The translations under genes and the position numbers were made by a program. The notes below the pieces were generated by a model. That model did no database searches and was not told the DNA's origin. It saw only the letters and a program-made list of their open reading frames with translations. Below are positions 15,146 to 24,511 of a stretch of DNA of 27,424 nt, piece after piece; position 1 is the first letter of the stretch, and every line of letters starts with the position of its first letter. The DNA comes from Bacteroidales bacterium (lineage in GTDB: Bacteria; Bacteroidota; Bacteroidia; Bacteroidales; UBA932). The stretch is taken from NCBI GenBank assembly GCA_009784635.1, contig WRBG01000004.1, positions 1 through 27,424 on the forward strand, given 5' to 3'.

Positions 15146-16378
15146 ATGGATTTATCTATTCCCTTAGCGTTGGTAGCCATAGGATTGCTGGTGTTCTTGG
15201 CCCATCTGTTTTCGTCCTTGTACGACAGAAAAATGGTTCCGGACGTCTTGTTGTTGATGCTGATAGGTATTATCATCGGCCCTGTACTCGGAATCGTTTC
15301 TCCCAGAAGTTTTGGCAGTTTTGGCCCGGTATTTACCTCCATAGCCCTTGTGGTGATTCTTTTTGAAGGAGGAACCACGCTTTCTATGTCCATGCTTAAA
15401 TCGTCTTGGAAGAGTACGATGACCCTCACCTTTGCGGGCTTTATAGTTGCCTCATCGGTCGTGGCCGTGATGTCTGTGTTGATATTCAATTTTTCGCTGT
15501 TGAGCGCCATAGCCTTTGGAGGCATACTCGGAGGTACGGCATCGGCAGTGGTGATTCCGCTGGTAAAGCAGCTTGCGATAGGAGAAGAATCAAAAACTGC
15601 GTTGATTCTCGAATCCGCCTTGACCGATGTGCTCTCTTTTGTGGGCGTATTGGCGTGTATTCAGATTTTTTCCAGCGGCAGGGTAGATGTGGCCTACACC
15701 ATAGGCTCCATAGTTTCCTCTTTTGTATTGGCTACCATCACCGGAGTATTGGGCGCATTAGTCTGGTCGAGGGTATTGACCTTGATTCGCCACATACAAA
15801 ATTCCATTTTTACCACGCCCGCGTTTGTATTCGTCATCTACGGACTCTCAGAAGTGCTTGGTTTCAGTGGGGCTATGGCCGTACTCGCATTCGGCATCAC
15901 GCTTGCCAACGTAGAGCTTTTTCAAGGTTTTTTAATGCGCAAGATACTCGGAGGCGCGGGACATAAGTTAAACCATACCGAGATTGTTTTTCTCAGCGAG
16001 ATTACCTTCCTGCTCAAGACATTCTTCTTTGTATATATAGGCTTTTCCATCATCTACGACGATTTATGGTCTATTTTTTACGGGGTGCTGCTGACCGCGG
16101 CGCTCTATGTCGCAAGGCTCTTTGTGGCTAAGTTTGCCTCCCCCGGCAGCGCCACCGGTTTCGACAAGAGCATAATTTCTATAATGACTCCCAAAGGATT
16201 GGCCGCGGCTGTATTGGCCACCATCCCCGCTCAAGTGGGTATGCCGGAGGGGGATATGATTAGGAATATTACCTATTCGGTAATCCTTTTCTCCATCATC
16301 GCAACATCAATATTGATATTTCTCAACAGCAAATCGGGTGGTTTGCAAAATTTCTATAAGAGATTTTTTGGGAAGTAA
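15146..16378 (+). CDS. Cation/proton antiporter (CPA/NhaP-like)
   Basis: 410 residues, hydrophobic throughout with about twelve membrane segments. The Na+/H+ exchanger domain shows ILFEGGTTLS (71-80), GGILGGTASAVVIPLV (125-140) and ESALTD (156-161). The last holds the acidic transport residue, with Thr where many relatives have Asn (ES..ND). It would exchange sodium or potassium for protons across the inner membrane; the ion cannot be told from sequence. There is no long cytoplasmic RCK/TrkA-type tail: the protein ends after a short basic tail. The ATG at 15146 is preferred to an upstream in-frame TTG that falls in the -7 box. A strong terminator follows 23 bases after the stop. Confidence 0.88.
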   Translation: MDLSIPLALVAIGLLVFLAHLFSSLYDRKMVPDVLLLMLIGIIIGPVLGIVSPRSFGSFGPVFTSIALVVILFEGGTTLSMSMLKSSWKSTMTLTFAGFIVASSVVAVMSVLIFNFSLLSAIAFGGILGGTASAVVIPLVKQLAIGEESKTALILESALTDVLSFVGVLACIQIFSSGRVDVAYTIGSIVSSFVLATITGVLGALVWSRVLTLIRHIQNSIFTTPAFVFVIYGLSEVLGFSGAMAVLAFGITLANVELFQGFLMRKILGGAGHKLNHTEIVFLSEITFLLKTFFFVYIGFSIIYDDLWSIFYGVLLTAALYVARLFVAKFASPGSATGFDKSIISIMTPKGLAAAVLATIPAQVGMPEGDMIRNITYSVILFSIIATSILIFLNSKSGGLQNFYKRFFGK

Positions 16379-16401
16379 AAGAGCGTATAACGTATAAAAC
16401 A

Positions 16402-16441
16402 AGAGGCCGCCTAATGACTTTTTAGACGGCCTCTGTTTTTT
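16402..16441. terminator. Bidirectional intrinsic terminator
   Basis: AGAGGCCG (16402-16409) pairs with CGGCCTCT (16427-16434). After one C/A mismatch, CTAA pairs with TTAG, leaving a short loop. TTTTTT follows at 16436-16441 on the plus strand. On the minus strand the stem is followed by TTGTTTTATA. It lies between convergent genes and can end both the antiporter and ppdK transcripts. Confidence 0.85.
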
Positions 16442-16453
16442 AGGTGGAAAACT

Positions 16454-19183
16454 TTACTTTTTCTCCGCCCTAATGGTTGCTTGAGCGGCTGCCAAACGGG
16501 CAATAGGGAGGCGGAATGGCGAGCAGGAAACATAGTCAAGTCCGTGCTTATAGCAGAAGGAAACGGATGCGGGGTCTCCGCCTTGTTCGCCGCAAATACC
16601 CACTTTGAGTTTGGGTTTGGTGGCCCGTCCTCTTTCCACGGCCATTTGCATGAGTTGTCCCACTCCGCTTTGGTCAATGGTTTGGAATGGGTCGGCGGGA
16701 ATCAGTTTCTTGTCGGTATAATCGTGGAGGAAGGTGCTGGCGTCGTCGCGGCTAAAGCCAAAGGTCATTTGGGTAAGGTCATTGGTACCAAAGGAGAAAA
16801 ACTCGGAGCTTTCTGCCATTTTGTTGGCCAAAAGACAGGCTCTGGGGATTTCAATCATAGTGCCGTAGAGGTAGTTGATTTTCCTTATTTTCATCTTTTG
16901 GCAAACCTCGGCATATACCTTGTCTACAATTTTCTTGGTCAAGTCTAATTCCGATACGTCGCAGGTTACGGGTACCATAATTTCGGGCATGGGTTTTTTA
17001 CCTTCGGCGGTCAGCTCTGCCGTAGCCTCAAAGATGGCGCGGATTTGCATCTCGCTTACTTCGGGATAGGTAACGCCCAAGCGCACGCCGCGGTGTCCCA
17101 TCATGGGGTTGGTTTCGTGCAGGGCCTTGCCTCTGGCCACCACATCCGCTAATTGTAGCCCCATAGCATCGGCCAATTCCTGTTGTTTGGATTGTTCGGT
17201 GGGTACAAATTCGTGGAGGGGCGGGTCAAGCAGGCGGAAAGTTACCGGAAGTTTGTTCATCACTTCAAGGGTGGCCTTCATGTCGCGTTTTACAAAGGGA
17301 TAGAGGTCCTCTAAGGCTTTGCGGCGCTCTGCTTCGGTATTGCTGAGAATCATTTTGCGCAGGTGGAATAGGGGCTCTTCCGAGCCTGTGCCGTAGAACA
17401 TGTGTTCGGTACGGAACAATCCAATGCCTTCGGCTCCAAATTCGAGGGCTTGTTTAGCGTCTTCGGGGGTTTCTGCATTGGCGCGGACGCCCATTTCGCG
17501 AAGCCTGTCCACTATTTTCATAAATGCTTGGAGTCTTGGATTTTTAGAAGCGTCCATTAGCTCCACTTCATTGGTGTATACGTAGCCTTTGGTGCCGTTG
17601 AGGGTCAGTACGTCTCCTTCCTTAATCACAAAATCGGAATTTTTGATTTTGGCGATTTTCTTGGCTTCGTCCACTTCGAGGGCTCCGGCTCCTACAATAC
17701 AGCACTTGCCCCATCCGCGGGCTACCAAGGCAGCATGGGAAGTCATTCCGCCCATAGAGGTCAGCAGACCGTCTGCGGCGCGCATACCGTCCACGTCTTC
17801 GGGATTGGTTTCTTTACGCAACAAAATCACTTTTTCTCCGTTGCGCGCCCAAGCAACAGCATCTTCGGCGGTAAACACTACTTTACCCACAGAAGCGCCG
17901 GGTCCTGCCGGCAATCCTTTTACCAAAGGAGTGATATGCTTTTCGGCTTCGGGATTCACAACGGGATGGAGCAATTCGTCCAATTGGGAGGGACTTACGC
18001 GGAGTACGGCAACTTTTTCGTTAATCAACCGCTCTTTGAGCATATCCATAGCTATGTTGAGGGCGGCGGTGCCGGTGCGTTTTCCGGTGCGGCATTGCAG
18101 CATATAAAGCGTTCCGTCTTGGATGGTAAACTCAATATCTTGCATCTCCTTGAAGTGTTTTTCGAGGGTTTGCCGAATCTTGCACAGTTCCTTATAGGTT
18201 TTGGGCATAGACTCTTCCATGGATTGGAGGTGTTTGTTTTGCTCGTTTTTGGTATCGTTGTTCAGCGGGTTGGGGGTGCGGAGTCCGGCCACCACGTCTT
18301 CGCCTTGGGCGTTAACCAACCACTCTCCGTAGAACAGGTTCGCGCCGGTGCCGGGGTCGCGGGTAAAGGCAACTCCGGTAGCGGAACCATCGCCCATATT
18401 GCCGAATACCATAGCCTGTACGTTTACGGCGGTGCCCCAATTGTCGGGAATACCTTCTATGCGGCGGTAAGAAATAGCTTTTTTCCCGTTCCAACTCTTG
18501 AATACCGCTTTGATTCCTCCAACCAATTGCTCTTTAGCATCGTCCGGAAAGGATTTTTTCAATACCCTCTTAACGGTTTTCTTGAAGGTGTCGGCCAATG
18601 TTTTCAAATCGTCTGCGGTCATATCCGTATCGGACAGATAGCCTTTTTGGTGCTTGTACTCATCCAACAATTCGTCTAATATCTTGCGAATACCTTTTCC
18701 TTCCGCAGGCTCTAAGCCTTCTGCCTTTTCCATAACCACGTCGGCATACATCATAATCAGCCGGCGGTAGGAGTCGTACACAAAGCGAGGGTTGTTGGTT
18801 TTTTTAATCAATCCGGGCATGGTGGCGGAACAAAGTCCAAGGTTCAATACCGTGTCCATCATACCGGGCATGGAATCGCGGGCGCCGGAACGGCAGGAAA
18901 GCAGCAGGGGCGAATCGGGGTCTCCGTATTTCATGCCCATGGCTTGCTCTACTTTTTTCATACCGTTCCATACCTGATCCATCAGGTCTTTAGGAAGTTC
19001 GCATTTGTTGGCGTAGTACGCCACACAGGTTTCTGTAGTAATGGTAAGTCCTGCGGGAACAGGAAGTCCCAGCCTACACATTTCTGCAAGGTTGGCGCCT
19101 TTTCCTCCTAAGAGGCTTTTCATGCTGCCGTCTCCGTCAGCGCTCTTGCCGCCAAAATAATACACTCTTTTAATTTCTGACAT
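16454..19183 (-). CDS. ppdK: Pyruvate, phosphate dikinase
   Basis: 909 residues, cytoplasmic, full length for the family (about 875-910). It interconverts pyruvate, ATP and phosphate with PEP, AMP and pyrophosphate. The N-terminal ATP-grasp part has GGKGANLAEM (26-35) and SCRSGARDSMPGMMDTVLNL (96-115). The swivelling phosphohistidine domain has His483 in GGMTSHAALVARG with the regulatory-type Thr481. The C-terminal TIM barrel has GLFRTEHMF (588-596) and the acid/base Cys864 in GICGEQGGD. In anaerobes it can run toward ATP from PEP and pyrophosphate or toward PEP for gluconeogenesis. It is monocistronic in appearance: consensus promoter upstream, terminator downstream. Its promoter overlaps the end of the PhoH-type gene, so some read-through is likely. 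Confidence 0.97.
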   Translation of the reverse strand: MSEIKRVYYFGGKSADGDGSMKSLLGGKGANLAEMCRLGLPVPAGLTITTETCVAYYANKCELPKDLMDQVWNGMKKVEQAMGMKYGDPDSPLLLSCRSGARDSMPGMMDTVLNLGLCSATMPGLIKKTNNPRFVYDSYRRLIMMYADVVMEKAEGLEPAEGKGIRKILDELLDEYKHQKGYLSDTDMTADDLKTLADTFKKTVKRVLKKSFPDDAKEQLVGGIKAVFKSWNGKKAISYRRIEGIPDNWGTAVNVQAMVFGNMGDGSATGVAFTRDPGTGANLFYGEWLVNAQGEDVVAGLRTPNPLNNDTKNEQNKHLQSMEESMPKTYKELCKIRQTLEKHFKEMQDIEFTIQDGTLYMLQCRTGKRTGTAALNIAMDMLKERLINEKVAVLRVSPSQLDELLHPVVNPEAEKHITPLVKGLPAGPGASVGKVVFTAEDAVAWARNGEKVILLRKETNPEDVDGMRAADGLLTSMGGMTSHAALVARGWGKCCIVGAGALEVDEAKKIAKIKNSDFVIKEGDVLTLNGTKGYVYTNEVELMDASKNPRLQAFMKIVDRLREMGVRANAETPEDAKQALEFGAEGIGLFRTEHMFYGTGSEEPLFHLRKMILSNTEAERRKALEDLYPFVKRDMKATLEVMNKLPVTFRLLDPPLHEFVPTEQSKQQELADAMGLQLADVVARGKALHETNPMMGHRGVRLGVTYPEVSEMQIRAIFEATAELTAEGKKPMPEIMVPVTCDVSELDLTKKIVDKVYAEVCQKMKIRKINYLYGTMIEIPRACLLANKMAESSEFFSFGTNDLTQMTFGFSRDDASTFLHDYTDKKLIPADPFQTIDQSGVGQLMQMAVERGRATKPKLKVGICGEQGGDPASVSFCYKHGLDYVSCSPFRLPIARLAAAQATIRAEKK

Positions 19184-19245
19184 GTCGTAAAATATTGTTA
19201 GTTAATTAATTGTCATATTTTTCATAAAATATAAAAAGTAAGCGA

Positions 19246-19279
19246 CAAAGATATAAAAAAACTTTCACATAGTTACAAA
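19246..19279 (-). promoter_or_regulatory. Promoter of ppdK
   Basis: Minus strand: TTTG (19276-19279), 22 bases, TATCTTTG (19246-19253), both boxes perfect, with a spacer slightly longer than 19. The start would be near 19239, giving an AT-rich leader of about 55 bases. The -33 box sits in the last codons of the upstream PhoH-type gene and abuts its stop. Confidence 0.6.
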
Positions 19280-20604
19280 ATATTTCCGGCTAATTCTGCC
19301 AATCTGCTGCGTTCGCCTTTTACCAAATTCACGTGGGCAAATACGTCCTGTCCCAACATTTTGTCGGTTAAATGGGCGAGTCCGTTGGAATACATGTCTA
19401 AATAGGGAGAATCAATCTGATGTATGTCTCCGGTAAACACTAATTTAGTGCCTTCGCCCGCACGGGTAATAATGGTTTTGACTTCATGCGGGGTAAGGTT
19501 TTGGGATTCGTCAATAATGAAAAAAGTGTTGGAAAGACTCCGGCCCCGAATATAGGCAAGGGGAGAAATCAACAGTTTTTCGGTTTTGAGCATTTCTTCT
19601 ATCCGGATTACCTCTCGGGAAGAAGATTTAAAGACATTCTTGATGACGGTTAGATTATCAAACAGGGGCAGCATATAGGGGCCCAATTTCTCCTTAATGT
19701 CGCCGGGGAGAAATCCCAAATCTTGATTTTGCAGGGGTATTACCGGACGGGACAGCAAAATCTGTTTGTAATTCTGCTCTTGACTCAAGGCGGCGGCCAA
19801 GGCCAAGAGGGTTTTTCCGGTGCCGGCAATGCCGGTAAGGGATATCAAGCTAATTTCGGGACGAAGCAGGGCGTCCATGGCAAAGGTTTGTTCGGCGTTC
19901 CGAGCTTCAATACCATAAGCTCGTTGTTTTTCCACAGGCTTGATGCGCCTACTCTCCGGATTATAACGAGCCAAAATACTGCTGTTATGGCTCTTTAGTA
20001 TAAAATATTGGTTGTTGTAGGGCTTTTTTATGTTCAAATCCTTAGGCAAAACCCCTTCTGAGCGCTGGTATAATTGGGCAATGGCGTTGTCGGTCAGTCC
20101 TTGGGCGTGTTTCACGCCCTTGCGCCACACGTCCACATGGTCGTCTTTTACCTTGTCGGTAAGATAGTCTTGAGCCGAAATCATCAGCGCCTTGGCTTTG
20201 ATGCGCAGATTCACGTCCTTGGTTACCAAGATGACGGAGCGATGGGGGTTTTGTTCTTTGAGCCGAGCGGCAATAGCCAAAATACGGTGGTCGGGAATAT
20301 CTTCGTACAGAGATTCGGCCATAGCATCGCTAAAGGGATGCCCCAGCTCCACCTTGAGGCTGCCTCGGCCTTTGCCTAAGGAAATCCCCTTATGGAACAG
20401 CAGGTCGCCGGTGATTTTGTCTAATTCGCGTACAAATTCTCTGGCGTTGTGGTTAATTTGGTTGTTCCCTTTTTTGAACTTGTCTAATTCTTCCAGCACC
20501 ACAATGGGAATAACGATATCGTTTTCCTGAAAGTTATAAATCGAATGATGGTCATGCAGAATGACATTGGTATCGAATACAAAGATTTTGGGCATTTTTT
20601 CCAT
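19273..20604 (-). CDS. PIN-PhoH fusion ATPase (PhoH2 type)
   Basis: 443 residues, cytoplasmic. The N-terminal PIN nuclease domain (about 5-150) has the acidic set Asp11 (FDTNVILHD), Glu38/Glu39 (VVLEELDKF), Asp105 (PDHRILA) and Asp130 (VTKDVNLR). The C-terminal PhoH ATPase domain (about 230-443) has Walker A GIAGTGKT (258-265), Walker B FFIIDESQN (361-369) and TGDIHQID (391-398). Studied PhoH2 proteins unwind and cut RNA; in this chromosomal, non-paired form the role is probably RNA turnover. ATG at 20604 is used, with an alternative three codons later. It is divergent from folC across about 70 bases. The name PhoH reflects family membership, not proven phosphate control. Confidence 0.93.
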   Translation of the reverse strand: MEKMPKIFVFDTNVILHDHHSIYNFQENDIVIPIVVLEELDKFKKGNNQINHNAREFVRELDKITGDLLFHKGISLGKGRGSLKVELGHPFSDAMAESLYEDIPDHRILAIAARLKEQNPHRSVILVTKDVNLRIKAKALMISAQDYLTDKVKDDHVDVWRKGVKHAQGLTDNAIAQLYQRSEGVLPKDLNIKKPYNNQYFILKSHNSSILARYNPESRRIKPVEKQRAYGIEARNAEQTFAMDALLRPEISLISLTGIAGTGKTLLALAAALSQEQNYKQILLSRPVIPLQNQDLGFLPGDIKEKLGPYMLPLFDNLTVIKNVFKSSSREVIRIEEMLKTEKLLISPLAYIRGRSLSNTFFIIDESQNLTPHEVKTIITRAGEGTKLVFTGDIHQIDSPYLDMYSNGLAHLTDKMLGQDVFAHVNLVKGERSRLAELAGNIL

Positions 20605-20645
20605 GAGTGTTTATTTTTAACATGTAAATATAGATAAAAAAATGG

Positions 20646-20653
20646 CAACTTTG
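20646..20653 (+). promoter_or_regulatory. Possible -7 box of folC
   Basis: CAACTTTG matches seven of eight positions of TAnnTTTG and would start transcription near 20660, about 16 bases before the folC ATG. No matching -33 box is seen. Confidence 0.35.
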
Positions 20654-20675
20654 TACGTTTATTGGATGATTTTTT

Positions 20676-21965
20676 ATGGAAACCGAACAAAGATACCAAG
20701 CGATTCTCTCCTATTTATTCTCGCAATTTCCCCAATATCAGCGCATAGGCGCAGGGGCTTATAAGAGCGGATTAGAGGGCATATTGGCCCTCGACAAGCT
20801 GTTGGAGCAGCCGCATAAAAGATTCAAGACAATTCATGTGGCGGGAACCAACGGAAAAGGCTCGGTGTCCCACATGCTGGCGGCCGTATTGCAGCAGTCC
20901 GGATACAAGGTTGGCCTGTATACTTCTCCACATCTGATTGATTTTAGGGAGCGTATACGAATCAACGGGGCAATGATTCCCCAAAAAGGGGTATTGAAGT
21001 TTGTAGAGCGGCACAAGGCGTACTTGGATGAATATCGGCCGTCTTTTTTTGAAATTACCACCGCCATGGCCTTTGATTATTTTGCCGGACAAAAGGTAGA
21101 TATGGCCGTAATCGAGACAGGCTTGGGCGGACGGCTCGACGCCACGAATGTCATTGAGCCGGTCTTGTCCATAATTACCAACATCGGCATGGACCACTGC
21201 GAATATTTGGGTAATACCCTTGCATCCATTGCCGCCGAAAAAGCGGGCATTATCAAAGCCCGTACCCCTGTGGTTATTGGAGAACGAGACCCGCAAACCG
21301 ATTCGGTGTTTTTGCAAAAAGCAGAGGATTTGGCGGCGCCCATTTTCTTTGCCCAAGATGGTTTTAAGGTGCAAGAATCAATTCAAGAAGACGATTGTCA
21401 GCGTTTTATTGTGATTGAAGAGGGAGGGGAGCCTCAAGAATATTGCTCGGATTTAAGGGGATGGTATCAGCAAAAGAACCTGCCCGCCGTCTTGATGGCA
21501 GCCAAGCTACTCAAAATAAACAGCAAGGCCATCCGTGAAGGGATTAGGAATGCAGCGCAGACGACTCGGTTAAGGGGCCGCTGGGAATCTATTTCTCAAA
21601 AACCCGAAGTTATTGTAGATGCGGCCCACAATGCCCATGGGATGAAATGCGCCGTAGCCCAGTTGCACAAACGGGATTACCGCAGGCTTCATTTTATATT
21701 GGGCGTGGTGGTAGAGAAAGACTTGGATTCCATCTTAGCCCTCTTGCCCCAAGATGCCTTGTATTATTTTACCCAAGCCCAAATACCCCGCGCCTTGGAC
21801 GCCCATATTTTAGCCGATTGTTGCCGCAAAGCAGGCCTCCATGGACAGGTGGTCGAACGGGTTCAAGAAGCTATAGCCGTGGCTAAAACCCGCGCCCATC
21901 CCCAAGATTTGGTATTTGTGGGCGGGAGTATTTTTGTGGCGGCAGAAGCGCTGGGGAGCGGGTAA
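20676..21965 (+). CDS. folC: Folylpolyglutamate / dihydrofolate synthase
   Basis: 429 residues, cytoplasmic, normal length. A Mur-ligase-type ATP-dependent enzyme that adds glutamate to dihydropteroate and/or extends the polyglutamate tail of folates. The P-loop is GTNGKGS (57-63) in HVAGTNGKGSVSHML. LYTSPHLIDFRERI (81-94), ETGLGGRLDATN (147-158), GMDHCEYLG (171-179) and IAAEKAGIIK (185-194) are the usual conserved blocks, and VDAAHNAHGM marks the C-terminal domain. Whether it does one or both reactions cannot be read from sequence. It ends 13 bases from the convergent lactate permease gene, so the transcripts probably overlap. Confidence 0.95.
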   Translation: METEQRYQAILSYLFSQFPQYQRIGAGAYKSGLEGILALDKLLEQPHKRFKTIHVAGTNGKGSVSHMLAAVLQQSGYKVGLYTSPHLIDFRERIRINGAMIPQKGVLKFVERHKAYLDEYRPSFFEITTAMAFDYFAGQKVDMAVIETGLGGRLDATNVIEPVLSIITNIGMDHCEYLGNTLASIAAEKAGIIKARTPVVIGERDPQTDSVFLQKAEDLAAPIFFAQDGFKVQESIQEDDCQRFIVIEEGGEPQEYCSDLRGWYQQKNLPAVLMAAKLLKINSKAIREGIRNAAQTTRLRGRWESISQKPEVIVDAAHNAHGMKCAVAQLHKRDYRRLHFILGVVVEKDLDSILALLPQDALYYFTQAQIPRALDAHILADCCRKAGLHGQVVERVQEAIAVAKTRAHPQDLVFVGGSIFVAAEALGSG

Positions 21966-21978
21966 TTAGTGTGGACGG

Positions 21979-23649
21979 CTACGGCAGCATCCACTTGAGC
22001 ACATAGGCCTGCAATACGGTGATTACACAGATTACCAGTAGCATGGCGATAGAATGTAACAAGGCAAAGCGGAACAGGTTGCCTTCTTTACCAATGAGGC
22101 CGGTTGCAGCCGTCGCCACGGAAATGGACTGAGGCGAAATCATTTTGCCGGTTACGCCGCCTGTGGCGTTGGCGGCAACGGTCAGGTTCGGGTCTACGCC
22201 CACGGCTTCGGCCGTTGTACGCTGCAAGCCGCCGAACAGGGCGTTGGAGGAAGTGTCGGAGCCGGTCAAGAACACGCCGAGCCAGCCGAGGACGGGCGCA
22301 AAGAAAGGAAAGAGCGCGCCGGTCTTGGTAAAAGCCAAACCAAGCGTGGAACTCATGCCGGAGTAGTTCATGATATAGGCCAAGCCAAGAATGGTGGCGA
22401 TGGTTAGAATGGGAAAACGCAATTGGCGGCAGGTGCGAAAGAAACAGGCGCTTGCCTTGCCCAAGCTGTAATGAGGCATAATAAAGACAGACAAAATGCC
22501 GGAAAGAAGGATAGCGGTGCCCGCGGCAGAGACGATGTTGAAGTTGAAAGAGGCGCCATAGAGCGCCTTGGCAGTGCCGGCAACTTCCGGCGATACAATA
22601 GGAGCGGTCTTTGCCACAAGGTCGTTGAGCATGGGCCAAGCGAACCTAAAGCCGTCAATGGGCTTTATTAGGGTTTTAAAGGCCACCAACCCCCAAACGA
22701 AGACCATGGCGGCCAAGATGATGTAAGGAGACCAAGCGCGTAATACTTGGGCCTTGCTAAAGGTGAGGGCGGCGTTTTGCCTGTCGGGGACCTCGTCCGG
22801 AAAATGCCAAATTCTTTTCGGCTTCCAAAAACGCAGCAACACCACCATGCCCGCAATGGTAAAGAGGGCAGACATAATGTCCGGCAGATAGGGACCGTGA
22901 TAGTTAGAGAAGACGAACTGCGTTCCGGCAAAGCAGAGGCCCGCCGTAAGCAGGGCGGGCACAACTTCCAGCGTACGCTTGAATCCGCACATGGTTACGC
23001 ACAGCCAAACAGGTACCATAAAAGAAAGGAAGGGCAACTGACGCCCCGCGATGGAACTGATATGATTCACATCCAATCCGGAAACGTCTGCCGCAACGAT
23101 AATGGGTACGCCAATGGCCCCAAAAGCCACAGGCGCTGTATTGGCAATGAGGCATATACCCGCCGCATAGAGGGGATTAAAGCCAAGCCCCGCCAGCATG
23201 GCGGCGGTGATGGCCACGGGGGTGCCAAAACCGGCCGTGCCTTCGATGAACGCCCCAAAGGCAAAGGCTATAAAAATGGCCTGCAAGCGGCGGTCGTTGG
23301 TAAGGGCGGCCAGCGATTCCTTGATGATTTCAAATGTTCCGGATTCTACCGTCATGTTGTAGACCCACACGGCGGTAATGACTATCCAAATGATGGGAAA
23401 GAGTCCAAAGAGCGCGCCGTAGGCCGTAGCGCTGACAGCTATAGGTACGGGCATGCCCCAAACGGTTATGGCCAACAATACGGCCGCCGCAGTGCCAACC
23501 AGCGCGGCTTTATACCCGGCGGTACGCTTGAACGCAAGCATATAGAACAAAAGATACAGCGGGATGCCGGCCACCAATGCAGACAAAAGATACTCCGGCA
23601 TGGGCATCAGTTTCCCAAGCGGGTCATAGATTTGCGTCCATTTTTCCAT
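21979..23649 (-). CDS. lldP: L-lactate permease (LctP/LldP family)
   Basis: 556 residues, about twelve to fourteen membrane segments, inner membrane. Family hallmarks include FGAFIEGTAGFGTPVAIT, then AGLGFNPLYAAGICLIANT and VAFGAIGVPI in the N-terminal half, and the SQSISVATAATGLIGKEGN region near the end. The opening TQIYDPLGKL resembles LldP/GlcA. Members import L-lactate (and often D-lactate or glycolate) with protons. It is the last gene of a minus-strand run, 10 bases after the S51 peptidase, so probably co-transcribed. No lactate dehydrogenase is in the window. Uptake versus export is not decidable from sequence. Confidence 0.93.
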   Translation of the reverse strand: MEKWTQIYDPLGKLMPMPEYLLSALVAGIPLYLLFYMLAFKRTAGYKAALVGTAAAVLLAITVWGMPVPIAVSATAYGALFGLFPIIWIVITAVWVYNMTVESGTFEIIKESLAALTNDRRLQAIFIAFAFGAFIEGTAGFGTPVAITAAMLAGLGFNPLYAAGICLIANTAPVAFGAIGVPIIVAADVSGLDVNHISSIAGRQLPFLSFMVPVWLCVTMCGFKRTLEVVPALLTAGLCFAGTQFVFSNYHGPYLPDIMSALFTIAGMVVLLRFWKPKRIWHFPDEVPDRQNAALTFSKAQVLRAWSPYIILAAMVFVWGLVAFKTLIKPIDGFRFAWPMLNDLVAKTAPIVSPEVAGTAKALYGASFNFNIVSAAGTAILLSGILSVFIMPHYSLGKASACFFRTCRQLRFPILTIATILGLAYIMNYSGMSSTLGLAFTKTGALFPFFAPVLGWLGVFLTGSDTSSNALFGGLQRTTAEAVGVDPNLTVAANATGGVTGKMISPQSISVATAATGLIGKEGNLFRFALLHSIAMLLVICVITVLQAYVLKWMLP

Positions 23650-23659
23650 AATGGAATCC

Positions 23660-24511
23660 CTAATTCTCCTGTCTGCTCGGTCGGATTAACTTGCGTTCTT
23701 TGAGGTCGTATTTTTGTCCCTGTCTCAAGAAAAAGAAGGGCTTGGACTCTGTGTCGTAAATGGCAACCATAGACCTGCCGATTACTTCCAATTCGTCCCG
23801 AATGACCACAATGGCCGTGGCTTCGTCTAAACCAATTCCGATAAAGTTGGGCGCCATTTTGACAAAGGCTTCAAGGTCAAACTGCCTGTTGCGGGCCAGC
23901 AGATGTTGGTCAATGACTGAATTGCGGAGGAAGCCCAACCCTTGGGTATGGTCTCCGATGAGTACATCGGGTCCGGAAGTATCCCCCCTCCAAAGAAAAG
24001 TTCCTTGAATCGTAGCTCCCGCCGAAGAACCCGATATCACGCCGCCGCGGTCTAAAATATTCCAAAATTCTTGATGGGCGAGGGTGTTGAGGTAGGCGTC
24101 GGCAATACGCCACTGGCGTCCTCCCGTAAAAAAAACTCCGGTCGCCTGCCTAAGGACTTCAAGGTTTTTTTCGTCATTGGCTTCCCGAATGGTGGTCAGG
24201 TGCATCTGCACAACCCGGTCTTCCCCGATGCGTTCCCGCAGCTCCCTCCCTTGATTGGCATAGAGGTGGGCAGAATCGCCGGACGCATTTGTTACCACCA
24301 CAAAACGCGCTTTTTCGGGGCCGCCTGCCAGTTCTATAATCTTATCCCATATTTCATTGGTGGACCCGCCTCCGCCTATAATCACCAAAGCTCCTTTTTC
24401 GGGGCCGTGTCGGGTTTCAGACGGGTTTATCTTAATGGGATTCTGGGCATAGGCCTTGCTGCATAAAATGAGCAAAAGGACGATGGATAGTTTTTTGTAA
24501 CTCGTTTTCAT
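23660..24511 (-). CDS. Secreted S51-family, cyanophycinase-like peptidase
   Basis: 283 residues with a signal peptide (about 1-22, ending SKAYA), so exported. The S51 fold is marked by VIIGGGGS (43-50), FFTGGRQ with Gln133, nucleophile Ser163 in SGSSAGATI, DQHLLARNR with His203, and GIGLDEATA with Glu230. Family members cleave dipeptides from cyanophycin or act as aspartyl dipeptidases; the Gln133 and DQH features favour the cyanophycinase branch. Secreted versions are known in heterotrophs that use external cyanophycin, but the substrate here is a guess. The start overlaps the preceding gene's stop by four bases (ATGA), while a consensus -7 box (24531-24538) lies just upstream, inside the preceding gene. 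Confidence 0.9.
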   Translation of the reverse strand: MKTSYKKLSIVLLLILCSKAYAQNPIKINPSETRHGPEKGALVIIGGGGSTNEIWDKIIELAGGPEKARFVVVTNASGDSAHLYANQGRELRERIGEDRVVQMHLTTIREANDEKNLEVLRQATGVFFTGGRQWRIADAYLNTLAHQEFWNILDRGGVISGSSAGATIQGTFLWRGDTSGPDVLIGDHTQGLGFLRNSVIDQHLLARNRQFDLEAFVKMAPNFIGIGLDEATAIVVIRDELEVIGRSMVAIYDTESKPFFFLRQGQKYDLKERKLIRPSRQEN

